From Roseateles_E sp005503085 (GTDB lineage Bacteria; Pseudomonadota; Gammaproteobacteria; Burkholderiales; Burkholderiaceae_C): a stretch of 64,000 nucleotides of DNA. A model generated the notes under the pieces. The model was not told where the DNA came from. It did no database searches and saw only the letters and a program-made list of their open reading frames with translations. A program made the translations under genes and the position numbers. Shown here piece by piece: positions 17,986-25,450 of the stretch (its first letter is position 1; each line of letters opens with the position of its first letter). The stretch lies in assembly GCF_028462495.1 (NCBI RefSeq), contig NZ_JAQOWX010000017.1, positions 1 through 64,000 of the forward strand, in the 5' to 3' direction.

Positions 17986-18735
17986 TCAGGGGCGTGACAG
18001 CGCCTTCCCAAGCGGCGCTCGGGGATCCGGCTCTGCCGGGCCCACGAGCGCGCCCCCTCGCGGGGGCGGCCGCAGGCCGGCGGGGGTGGGCTCTTGATTC
18101 ACGGGGGACTTGGGGTCCAGCAGCAGGGCCATGATGTCGCGCATCTGGCCCTCGTTCAGCACGCCGGCATGGCCGAAGCGCGGCATGCCCGAGCAGGCGC
18201 TGTAGGCCTTGGCGTTCCACAGCTTGCCCCAGGTGTATTGCACGATGGCCGCCGTCTCCGGTGCCGCCGGGTTGCTGACGCCGCGCAGCTTGCCGTACTG
18301 GTAGAGGCTGGGGCCTATGGTGCCGAAGCTGATCTCGGCCTTGCTGATCTGGTGGCAGTTGTAGCAATTGCCGCCGCTTGGTGCGCCGGCCGCATCGGTC
18401 CAGGTCATGCCCCGGCCGTTTTGCGCCAGCTTCTCGCCCTCGCGCCAGTCGCCCAGATACTGGCCATTGGCCGGCCACTTGATCGAGGCCAGCGCCTCGG
18501 CCTCGATGCGCTTGGTGGTTGCCTCGTCGGGCTGCTTGTCACTGGAGCAGGCTTTCTGTGCCAGGTCTTGCTCGATGCGGTCCAGCTTGGCGATGCCCTG
18601 CTCGCGGAAGGAGCTCTTCACCATCGCCAGCGCCTCCGCGTCCAGCTCGGCGGCGCTGGGCAGGCTGGCACAGCCGACCAGCACCAGGCCCGCAGCGGCC
18701 AGGCCGCCCCAGAGAATTGCATTCTTCTTGTTCAT
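17986..18735 (-). CDS. soxX: Cytochrome c SoxX with repeat-derived C-terminal tail
   Basis: A 249-residue c-type cytochrome, the small subunit of the SoxAX complex that joins thiosulfate to SoxY. It starts with a lipoprotein-like signal (VLVGC, Cys22). One haem site, CYNCH, is at 124-128, and the likely distal Met is in CSGMPRFGHAG. The expected end of the family is near LLLDPKSPVN; here the frame continues for about 34 residues (216-249) rich in Pro, Gly and Arg, encoded by an interspersed GC-rich repeat. The tail is probably not part of the folded domain. It lies 14 bases after soxA and 10 before soxB. Confidence 0.93.
   Translation of the reverse strand: MNKKNAILWGGLAAAGLVLVGCASLPSAAELDAEALAMVKSSFREQGIAKLDRIEQDLAQKACSSDKQPDEATTKRIEAEALASIKWPANGQYLGDWREGEKLAQNGRGMTWTDAAGAPSGGNCYNCHQISKAEISFGTIGPSLYQYGKLRGVSNPAAPETAAIVQYTWGKLWNAKAYSACSGMPRFGHAGVLNEGQMRDIMALLLDPKSPVNQEPTPAGLRPPPRGGALVGPAEPDPRAPLGKALSRP
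18021..18090 (-). repeat. Interspersed GC-rich hairpin repeat, copy A
   Basis: Read on the minus strand, this begins CCCACCCCCGCCGGC, has a hairpin CGCCCCCGCGAGGGGGCG (18051-18068), and ends GCAGAGCCGGATCC. A second sequence of the same plan lies at 24403-24474 on the plus strand, sharing CCCACCCCCG, a CCCCC/GGGGG hairpin and AGCCGGATCC. This copy overlaps the 3' end of soxX. It is likely a non-coding dispersed element of this genome. Confidence 0.6.
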
Positions 18736-18749
18736 GATGCGCGGCTCCT

Positions 18750-19553
18750 TCAACGCTTGATCGACGGGGCGATCGAGACCGCGCCCTTGCTGTTGATGCC
18801 CATATAGCTGGCCAGCGCCACCGTCACGTCCGAGCCATAGCCGGGGAAGGGGAAGCGCTGCTGGCGGAAGCAGTCGTTCAGGCGCCGCTGCATGCCCCAC
18901 AGCTCGCCGCTGGAGACGCGATAGGCCGGCCAGGCCGCGAAGCCGATGCCGTCGCCGGGGTTTTTGGTCAGGTCGGGCAGGTCCTGCAGGCGGATGCGCT
19001 TGCCGGTCTCGCTATGGCAGGAGGCGCAGGCAAAGTCATAGGGGCCGCCGCGGAAGAAGAACAGGCGCTTGCCGACCTCGTACATCTTCTGCTCCTGCGC
19101 ATGGGCCACCGGCAGATTGAACTTGAGGCCGCGCGACTCGGCGGCGATCCAGGCCACCAGGCCTTCGAGGTTCTTCTGCTCGTCTCGGCCGAAGCCGGTG
19201 GCGGCGATCTTCTTCGCGTCCAGGCCCTGCAGCGACTCCATGCAGCTCAGCAGCCGCGATTCCAGATCCTGCACCCGGCCGGTGTCGGCGAAATAGCGCG
19301 GCAGCTCGACAAAGGCGCCCTTGACGACGCCCGGGCCCTTGCCCAGATCGCAGCGCTCCATAGAGGCATTCTTGGGGCCACGCTTTTGCTTCCAGAGCTC
19401 CTCGCCCCTGGCCTCGAACAACTCGGCCGGGTTGCCGTCGGCCCGCATCGCGCGGTACTGCGCGATCGCGTCGGCCGACGAGGGCTGGGCCTGGGCACAG
19501 GCGGCAGCGAGCATGCAGCCCAGGGCCCATGCCGACTTACGCATCGTCATCAT
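18750..19553 (-). CDS. soxA: Sulfur-oxidation cytochrome SoxA
   Basis: A 267-residue periplasmic cytochrome c, the catalytic subunit of SoxAX, which links thiosulfate oxidatively to the SoxY cysteine. The signal peptide (WALGCMLAAACAQAQ) is followed by the mature domain. There is one CxxCH haem site (CASCH), so this is a mono-haem SoxA; the Cys in RLLSCMESL and SMERCDLG would be the paired disulfide. The haem-ligating persulfide Cys is in RRLNDCFRQQRFPF. The length is normal. Thirty-eight bases separate it from soxZ. Confidence 0.95.
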   Translation of the reverse strand: MMTMRKSAWALGCMLAAACAQAQPSSADAIAQYRAMRADGNPAELFEARGEELWKQKRGPKNASMERCDLGKGPGVVKGAFVELPRYFADTGRVQDLESRLLSCMESLQGLDAKKIAATGFGRDEQKNLEGLVAWIAAESRGLKFNLPVAHAQEQKMYEVGKRLFFFRGGPYDFACASCHSETGKRIRLQDLPDLTKNPGDGIGFAAWPAYRVSSGELWGMQRRLNDCFRQQRFPFPGYGSDVTVALASYMGINSKGAVSIAPSIKR

Positions 19554-19591
19554 GCTTGTCTCCTTTTGTTGTTCGGACCCGGCGCAGCCTA

Positions 19592-19903
19592 TCAGGCCAC
19601 CGTCGCTTCGTCGCTGCGCTTGTCGCCCTTGTTGTCGACCCAGTTCACGGTGATCTTGTCACCGGCCTTGGCACCCTTGACGGTGAACTGCAGGAACGGG
19701 TTCTTCGACACTGCCGGGCCCCATTGCGCGGTCAGCACGGTCTTGCCGTTCAGCGCGGCCGTCACCTCGTTGATGTACCAGGCCGGGATGGTCTTGCCGG
19801 CGGCGTCCTTGCGCTGGCCGGTTTCCATCTCGTGACTCATCAGCACACGCACCACGGCGTTGCCACCTTGCGCCTGGGCGCGAATTCGCATCGGATCTGC
19901 CAT
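19592..19903 (-). CDS. soxZ: Sulfur carrier complex subunit SoxZ
   Basis: A 103-residue immunoglobulin-like protein that pairs with SoxY to form the periplasmic carrier of the Sox intermediates. The start MADPMRIRAQ and the end around KITVNWVDNKGDKRSDEATV are typical. It has no signal peptide, as expected, since it is exported in complex with SoxY. It lies 18 bases after soxY. Confidence 0.96.
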   Translation of the reverse strand: MADPMRIRAQAQGGNAVVRVLMSHEMETGQRKDAAGKTIPAWYINEVTAALNGKTVLTAQWGPAVSKNPFLQFTVKGAKAGDKITVNWVDNKGDKRSDEATVA

Positions 19904-19921
19904 CTTGGTCTCCTATTCTGA

Positions 19922-20380
19922 TCAGCCGCCGCAGCCGCCAAGTGTTACTTTCACTTCCTTCTGGGCGAACAGCACCTTGTTGTCGCCGGTGATCGCCACG
20001 GCGAACACATTGGAGGTCTGGCCCATCTTGACGCGCGTGCTCATGCTGGCCTCGACCGCATCGCTGACGTCGAAGGAGGCGGCCAGGATGTTGGGATTCT
20101 TCTCGACCAGCAGCAGCAGGCGCTTGACGCCGGCCGCCGAGCTGGCGACGCCCAGCGGCACGACGGCGCCGTTCTCGGCGATATCGGGGCCGGTCAGCGT
20201 GACCTCCTTGCTCTCGGTCGGCTTGCCCAGGCCCAGGGCCTTGAGCATCTCGTCCATGGACTTGGCGTCAAAGGCGGCGCGGTTGAAGGCGGCCTGCGCC
20301 TGCGCACTCAGCGGCAGGGCGGCGGCCAGCAGGCCGGCCACCAGGGCGCTGTGTTTCATCATCTCTCGGCGGGTTTGCAT
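19922..20380 (-). CDS. soxY: Sulfur carrier protein SoxY
   Basis: A 152-residue carrier whose C-terminal swinging arm GGCGG (Cys150) binds thiosulfate and later intermediates as they pass between Sox enzymes. The N-terminus MQTRREMMKHSALVAGLLAA is a Tat-like signal with the twin Arg. The C-terminal motif is complete and the length is normal. It follows soxD after 73 bases and is 18 bases before soxZ. Confidence 0.96.
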   Translation of the reverse strand: MQTRREMMKHSALVAGLLAAALPLSAQAQAAFNRAAFDAKSMDEMLKALGLGKPTESKEVTLTGPDIAENGAVVPLGVASSAAGVKRLLLLVEKNPNILAASFDVSDAVEASMSTRVKMGQTSNVFAVAITGDNKVLFAQKEVKVTLGGCGG

Positions 20381-20453
20381 GGAGTCTCCTTATCGGGGGG
20401 TGAGCGGTATTGTCAGGTGTCGGCGGGGGACTTGCAGGGCAGGCTTGTGCGAG

Positions 20454-21488
20454 CTACGGCCTGGCACCGGCCGCCAGCCAGGCGGCGATGGTGGCCAGAT
20501 CGGCCTCCGGCAGGGTCTGCGGCGGCATCGGCACCGCACCCCAGATGCCGGCGCTGCCGCTCTTGAGCTTGGCCGCGTAGTACTCGCGCGCATCGCTGCG
20601 GTCCTTGTACTTGGCCACCACCTCGCGGAACGAGGGCCCGACCACCTTGCTGTCGATCTGATGGCAGGCCATGCAGGCATGCTGCTGCAGCAAGGCGCTG
20701 ACCGGCTTGGCGGCGGCGGCCTGTACCGGCGGTGCCTTGGGCTGGGTGTCGATACCGCGCTGCGGTCCGACCAGGCGCTGCTGCTGGGCCAGATTGCCAT
20801 GGGCGTCGCGGGCGAAATCGGGCAGATAGGACGCGACCTTGGCCTCGGGCGCACAGTTCTTCACACAGGCCGAGCCCTGCACATCGGGCTTGGCACCGGC
20901 CGCGAATTCGGCGCCGGGCCACAAGGCATGGCGGGTCGATTTGCCGTTGCGGTTGGGCAGGCGCTGTTGCACCTCGGCGATGTTCTTGTCCGAGAGTTCG
21001 CCGTCTGCGGGCAGCACATCGGCCAGCGACAACATATAGGCCGTCACCGCATAGACCTCGTCGGGTTTGAGGGACTTGGGCGCGGTCCAGGGCATCGCGC
21101 GGTTGATGTAGTCCCACAGGCTGGAGAGCTGGGAGACCTTCATCATCGTCGTGCGGCCCGGGAAGCTGTTGTCGCGCAGGCTGGCGACACGGCCGGTCTT
21201 GATGTCCTCCTTGGTGGTGCCGCCGATCAGCGGGCTGAACACCTCATTGGACTCACCGAAGACGCCGTGGCAGCCGGCGCACTTGGCCTCCCAAAGCTCC
21301 TGGCCCTGGGCCACGGTGCCGCGCCCGGGCGGCAGGCCCTTGAAGTCGGGCCGCACATCGATGTCCCAGGCCTTGATCTCGGGCTGGGTGGCGCTGCGGC
21401 CTATGCCCTCAAACTTGGGCGCCTGGGCCGAGGCAAGACCTGTCACCAGCGCCAGCGCGACGCTCAACGCTTTAAGAGAGCTGGACAT
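20454..21488 (-). CDS. soxD: Cytochrome c SoxD, electron acceptor of sulfane dehydrogenase
   Basis: A 344-residue di-haem cytochrome c, partner of SoxC in the sulfane dehydrogenase that takes six electrons from SoxY-bound sulfane sulfur. The signal peptide is SLKALSVALALVTGLASAQA. The first haem site CAGCH is at 70-74 and the second, CMACH, is in the C-terminal domain before QIDSKVVGPSFREV. ATG at 21488 was chosen because it starts the signal peptide; it overlaps the end of soxC by 17 bases. Confidence 0.94.
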   Translation of the reverse strand: MSSSLKALSVALALVTGLASAQAPKFEGIGRSATQPEIKAWDIDVRPDFKGLPPGRGTVAQGQELWEAKCAGCHGVFGESNEVFSPLIGGTTKEDIKTGRVASLRDNSFPGRTTMMKVSQLSSLWDYINRAMPWTAPKSLKPDEVYAVTAYMLSLADVLPADGELSDKNIAEVQQRLPNRNGKSTRHALWPGAEFAAGAKPDVQGSACVKNCAPEAKVASYLPDFARDAHGNLAQQQRLVGPQRGIDTQPKAPPVQAAAAKPVSALLQQHACMACHQIDSKVVGPSFREVVAKYKDRSDAREYYAAKLKSGSAGIWGAVPMPPQTLPEADLATIAAWLAAGARP

Positions 21489-22839
21489 TCTTGACCTCGC
21501 CGCTCTCCTGCACCAGCCAGGTCTGGATCGCATTGTTGTGATAAATCGAGCGCCGGCCGCGCACCGCGCGCAGCTGGGCGTAGTTGGGCTGCACATGACC
21601 GGTGTCATCGGTGGCCCGGCTCATCACCAGGGTCGCCTGGCCGGCCCAGACCCAGTCGAGATTGAAGCGGGTCAGGCAGCGGTCCAGCACCGGGGTCTCC
21701 AGCCGGGCCGCTCGCCAGTTGCGGCCGCCATCGACCGAGACATCGACCTTGGCAATCTTGCCGCGGCCCGACCAGGCCAGGCCGCTGATGTTGTAGAAGC
21801 CCTTGTCAAGCAAGACCTGCCCCCCGCTGGGCGTCGTGATCACGCTCTTGACCTCCTGGATCGAGGTGTACTGGCGGTGCAGGCCGTCGGGCATCAGGTC
21901 GATGTAGTGGATGTTCTCGTCCTTGCTGGCCCAGGGCTGGTCGCCGACCTCGATGCGGCGCAGGTATTTGACCCAGCTGACGCCCTGCACCCCGGGCACC
22001 ACCAGGCGCAGCGGATAGCCGTTCTCGGGCCGCAGCATCTCGCCGTTCTGGCCATAGGCCAGCAGCACCTGGCCGCTCCTGACCAGCTCCATCGGGATGG
22101 TGCGTGTCATTGCCGAGCCATCGGCGCCCTCGGCCAGCACGAAGCGGGCGCGCCTCAGGTCGACGCCGCACATCTCCAGCACATCGATCAGGCGCACGCC
22201 GGTGAACTCGCTGCAGCTGAGCATGCCGTGGCTGTACTGCACGGTGGGCACGGCCACATTGCCCCACTCCATGCCGGTATTGGCGCCGCACTCGATGAAA
22301 TGAAAGCGCGAGACGCTGGGCAGGCGCATCAGCTCGTCCATCGTGAACACCATCGCCCGCTTGAGCATCTTCTCGTCCGAACCATTGACCATCAGCCGGT
22401 GCGTGCTGGGGTCGATGTCCCACCAGCCCTGGTGATGGCGCTCGAAATGCAGGCCGCTGGGCGTGACGATGCCAAACAGGCCCTGCAGCGGCGCGAAGGA
22501 CACCGAGGCCTGGCGGGTCTGCGTCAGTCCCGGGCTTTGGCGACGCTGCAGATTGCTCTCGTACTTGGACGGCTTGCCATAGCCCTCCAGCGCCACCGGC
22601 TGGCCCAGGCTCAGCGCATGCGGCGGCAGGTTCAGGATCTGGGGGTCGCCGCCCTCGGCTGGCACCGGGTTGGCCTGGGCACGCAGCGCACCGGTGGCCA
22701 GCGCCGCACTGGCCGCCGCGAAGGCGCCGCGCAGGAAACGGCGTCGCTCGGCGGGTGCCTGCTGCTGCATCAGGGCCAGGTCTTGCCGGCTCAGGAAGCC
22801 CTCGGGTGCCCGCCGCAACCGGCCGGTCTTCTCGTTCAT
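21472..22839 (-). CDS. soxC: Molybdenum-containing sulfane dehydrogenase SoxC
   Basis: A 455-residue sulfite-oxidase-family molybdoenzyme. With SoxD it oxidises the SoxY-bound sulfane, which prevents sulfur-globule formation. A Tat signal RRRFLRG lies at residues 32-38. The molybdenum-ligand Cys is in HGMLSCSEFTGVRL, and the family motifs HFIECGANTGMEWG and ENGYPLRLVVPG are present. A C-terminal Ig-like dimerisation part includes VSVDGGRNWRAA. It starts 13 bases after soxR. Confidence 0.95.
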   Translation of the reverse strand: MNEKTGRLRRAPEGFLSRQDLALMQQQAPAERRRFLRGAFAAASAALATGALRAQANPVPAEGGDPQILNLPPHALSLGQPVALEGYGKPSKYESNLQRRQSPGLTQTRQASVSFAPLQGLFGIVTPSGLHFERHHQGWWDIDPSTHRLMVNGSDEKMLKRAMVFTMDELMRLPSVSRFHFIECGANTGMEWGNVAVPTVQYSHGMLSCSEFTGVRLIDVLEMCGVDLRRARFVLAEGADGSAMTRTIPMELVRSGQVLLAYGQNGEMLRPENGYPLRLVVPGVQGVSWVKYLRRIEVGDQPWASKDENIHYIDLMPDGLHRQYTSIQEVKSVITTPSGGQVLLDKGFYNISGLAWSGRGKIAKVDVSVDGGRNWRAARLETPVLDRCLTRFNLDWVWAGQATLVMSRATDDTGHVQPNYAQLRAVRGRRSIYHNNAIQTWLVQESGEVKNVQLS

Positions 22840-22852
22840 CGTCTTGTCTCCT

Positions 22853-23224
22853 TCAGGCCCGGGCCATCAGCAGCCGCTCGGCGGGCTCGACCGCCTGCGG
22901 GTCATCCATCTCGATCGCAATCTGCGTGCAGACCGCGCGGCTCAGCGCGACGGCGCGCTCGTTGCTGACCCGGTCGAACATCTGCACCCCATCGCGGCGC
23001 CGCGCCCGGATGCCGGCGCGGTAGAGGTGGCCGAGATGCTGCGACATATTCGGCTGCGTGGTCTCGATCTCGAGCAGCAAATCCGACACACTTTTCTCGC
23101 CTCGGCACAGCGCGCTGATGATCTTCAGCCGCAAGGGCGTGGCCATCAGCCCAAAGAGCTCGGCGGCGATCTCGTACACCCGGTCGGCTTCGGCCGGAGG
23201 CGGTGCGGCGTGGCTTGTTTGCAT
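22853..23224 (-). CDS. soxR: ArsR-family transcriptional regulator SoxR
   Basis: A 123-residue winged-helix repressor leading the sox operon. The family core is visible: FGLMATPLRLKIISALCRG, VSDLLLEIETTQPNMSQHLGHLYRAG (recognition helix) and a wing RRRDGVQMFDRV. Cys residues in SALCRG and SRAVCTQ could serve as a thiol sensor, as proposed for sulfur-responsive ArsR proteins. ATG at 23224 is preferred to an upstream in-frame codon because the extra residues would read through the AT-rich promoter. It should repress the operon without reduced sulfur. Confidence 0.88.
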   Translation of the reverse strand: MQTSHAAPPPAEADRVYEIAAELFGLMATPLRLKIISALCRGEKSVSDLLLEIETTQPNMSQHLGHLYRAGIRARRRDGVQMFDRVSNERAVALSRAVCTQIAIEMDDPQAVEPAERLLMARA

Positions 23225-23298
23225 GTCAATGCCAAATATCAATATATAAGCAAGCACTAATTTATACCGCTTGAGCCGGCGCAAGCCTGGGATATACC
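23225..23298. promoter_or_regulatory. AT-rich divergent promoter/operator region between soxR and the GGDEF gene
   Basis: A strikingly AT-rich segment in a GC-rich window. It contains TATAA and TTATA as an inverted pair spanning 23245-23266, a plausible ArsR-type operator and leftward sox promoter region. Rightward, TTGAGC (23271-23276) and TATACC (23293-23298) are 16 bases apart and could drive the diguanylate cyclase gene. Exact boxes are uncertain. Confidence 0.5.
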
Positions 23299-23376
23299 CT
23301 GGGCGCTATAGCCACCGCACAGGGCTTGCCCCCATGCACAATTTGACTCACCGCCATTGCCTTGCAGTCCGGCATC

Positions 23377-24399
23377 GTGAAACTCCCGTTCAGCGCCGCC
23401 AAGCAACTCGCCCCCGCCAGCAGCGGGTCGGTGAAGACACGCACGCTGGCCGTGCTGGTCCTGGTCGGCCTGCTGGGCGTGGCCCTGGCGGCCTGGCTGC
23501 GCGCCGGCCACGAGGCCAGGCTGGCCACCGAGCATGTGCTGGGCATGGCGCTGCAGGACCTGCTGCTGGTGCTGGCCCTGGGTCTGGCCAGCGTGCTGAT
23601 GCTGGAGCGCCTGCTGCTGCGGCCGCTACGTCGCCTGGCCGAGCGCGCCCACAGCTTCGATCCCAGCCTGCCGCCGAGCTCGCTGTCCTGGCCCGACACG
23701 CAGGGCGGTCCGCGCGAGCTGCAGCAGATCAACAAGGCCTTCGAGCGGGTGCACCAGAGCCTGGGGGCCCAGCTGCAGCAGGAACAGTCGGAGGCCGCGC
23801 GTCTGCGCAGCGAGGTCGAGCAGCACGGCCAAGTGCTGGCGCAGACGCAACAGGCGCTGGACGCCGCCCGGCGCGAGTTGGCGGCGCTGAGCCGCTGCGA
23901 TACGCTGACCGGCCTGGCCAACCGCCGCGAGTTCGATGATGCCTTGCGCCGCGAGTTCAAGCGCGCCCAGCGCCAGCACAGCCGGCTGGCCCTGGCGGTG
24001 ATGGACCTGGACAGCTTCCGGGCCTACAACGAGCAGCAGGGCCGGGCCGCCGGCGATGCGGCGCTGCAGGCTTTTGCCAGGCTGCTGGGCGAGCGCTTCA
24101 AGCGCGACACCGATGTGGTCGCGCGCTTGGGTGGCGAGGAGTTCGTCGCGCTGCTGCCCGGTTTCGATATGGAGATGGCCCAGGGCCTGATGGAGCAGCT
24201 GCGCGAGGACTGGCGTGCGCTGGCGCTCGCCCATCCGGCCAGCCTGACGGCCGACAAGATTCTGACTGTCAGCATCGGCCTGGCGGCCTACAGCGCCAGC
24301 CACCCCTATCTGAGCCCGCAGGCGCTGTTGCAGGCGGCCGACGAGGCACTCTATATTGCCAAGCACGCCGGTCGTGACCGGCTCAGCCTCGCGGCTTGA
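23377..24399 (+). CDS. Membrane diguanylate cyclase (GGDEF)
   Basis: About 340 residues. Two hydrophobic segments (LAVLVLVGLLGVALAAWL and DLLLVLALGLASVLML) flank a short periplasmic loop. A HAMP-like or coiled-coil linker follows (about 85-170), then a GGDEF domain. The active site is intact as GGEEF near residue 252, and an inhibitory RxxD site (RDTD) lies exactly five residues upstream, so the enzyme should make c-di-GMP and be product-inhibited. GTG at 23377 is used as the start; TTG at 23362 is an alternative, and neither has a clear ribosome-binding site. It is divergent from the sox operon. Confidence 0.88.
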   Translation: MKLPFSAAKQLAPASSGSVKTRTLAVLVLVGLLGVALAAWLRAGHEARLATEHVLGMALQDLLLVLALGLASVLMLERLLLRPLRRLAERAHSFDPSLPPSSLSWPDTQGGPRELQQINKAFERVHQSLGAQLQQEQSEAARLRSEVEQHGQVLAQTQQALDAARRELAALSRCDTLTGLANRREFDDALRREFKRAQRQHSRLALAVMDLDSFRAYNEQQGRAAGDAALQAFARLLGERFKRDTDVVARLGGEEFVALLPGFDMEMAQGLMEQLREDWRALALAHPASLTADKILTVSIGLAAYSASHPYLSPQALLQAADEALYIAKHAGRDRLSLAA

Positions 24400-24402
24400 C
24401 GG

Positions 24403-24474
24403 CCCACCCCCGACGGCGCTACGCGCCACCCCCTCCAGGGGGCAGAGCCCGATGGACGGGCAAAGCCGGATCCA
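24403..24474 (+). repeat. Interspersed GC-rich hairpin repeat, copy B
   Basis: Starts CCCACCCCCGACGGC four bases after the diguanylate cyclase stop, with the hairpin CCCCCTCCAGGGGG (24429-24442), and ends AAAGCCGGATCC. It matches copy A at 18021-18090 in layout and end sequences. It lies between the convergent cyclase and HDOD genes and may act as a two-way terminator or simply be a dispersed element. Confidence 0.6.
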
Positions 24475-24520
24475 TGGGCTCAGCTCGGTCGAACCAAGCT
24501 CCCGCCGCGTGACGACGGGT

Positions 24521-25339
24521 TCAGCGTCCTCTGGACTGCGCTTCGTTGAGCTGCTCGCTGACGCGGCGCGCGGCGCGCAGCACCAGGGTCTCGTCGAGCT
24601 GGGCCTGGGGCGCGATCGCGTGGGCGACCTCTTCCAGATCCGCCGGCTTGTTCATCAGCACCCAGGCGATTGCCGAGATCGCGCAGATGCTGCGGCGCTG
24701 AGCCGCCTCGGGGATCAGCAGGCCGTCCTGGATCTGCACATGGTGGCGCACGCTGGTGGCCGCCGCCGGCGCCAGACCCCAGCTCTCGCACAAGGCCGCA
24801 CCCAGCGCGTCATGGCTGACGCCGAAGGCCGTGTGCTCCAACTGCACCAGCTCGGCATCGGTCTGCGCGGCGCGCAGCATGGCCGGGTAATGGGCCGAGG
24901 CATGGCGGTAGAGCACCGCCTTGCCGCATTCCTCGAACAGCCCGGCCGAATGCGAGGCCCAGGGATCCACACCCAGCATCTGGCCCATGCGACCCATCAA
25001 GAGGCCGCGCTGCGAGGCACGGGTCCAGACCGGCTCCAGCTCGGCGGCCGGCGGAAACGCGGCCCGCAGCCCCATCTCGAAGGTGATGGCCGCGACCTCG
25101 CGCATGCCCAGATAAGTCAGCGCCTGGTGCACGGTCTGCACCCGGCCCTGCAGGCCATAGAGCGAGGAATTGACCGCCTTCAGCACGGCGGCGGCCAGCG
25201 CCATATCGGTCTCGACCAGGCCCGAAATCGCCGGCAGGTCCACATCTTCCGCCGCCATCAGCAGCGACAGCTTGACCAACACCTCGGGCTGGGTGGGGAT
25301 CTCGATGTCCAGGGTACGAAGTTGTGGATCGACAGGCAT
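24521..25339 (-). CDS. HDOD-domain signalling protein
   Basis: A 272-residue protein made almost wholly of an HDOD domain. This is a non-catalytic relative of HD phosphohydrolases, used in bacterial signalling and motility control. Supporting sequence includes ISGLVETDMALAAAVLKAVNSSLYG, VQTVHQALTYLGMREV, and the later HHVQIQDG segment. The usual HD metal pair is missing, as expected for the family. It is convergent with the diguanylate cyclase gene. It lies just downstream of tpsA on the same strand, separated by a strong hairpin. Confidence 0.82.
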   Translation of the reverse strand: MPVDPQLRTLDIEIPTQPEVLVKLSLLMAAEDVDLPAISGLVETDMALAAAVLKAVNSSLYGLQGRVQTVHQALTYLGMREVAAITFEMGLRAAFPPAAELEPVWTRASQRGLLMGRMGQMLGVDPWASHSAGLFEECGKAVLYRHASAHYPAMLRAAQTDAELVQLEHTAFGVSHDALGAALCESWGLAPAAATSVRHHVQIQDGLLIPEAAQRRSICAISAIAWVLMNKPADLEEVAHAIAPQAQLDETLVLRAARRVSEQLNEAQSRGR

Positions 25340-25415
25340 TTTTTCGCTTCACCAGAAGTATTTCCGCATCTTAGCGGCACAGCGCCGTTACGGACACCAT
25401 GCCTTGATCGCGGGG

Positions 25416-25446
25416 GACCGGCCCATCGCCTGGCGATGGGCCGGTC
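25416..25446 (-). terminator. Long perfect hairpin after tpsA
   Basis: A 31-base near-perfect palindrome: 15-base arms beginning GACCGGCCCATCGCC around a single central T. It starts 5 bases after the tpsA stop. No T-run follows on the minus strand, so it would work as a Rho-dependent end, an mRNA-stabilising stem or a cruciform rather than a classical intrinsic terminator. Confidence 0.55.
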
Positions 25447-25450
25447 GGCC

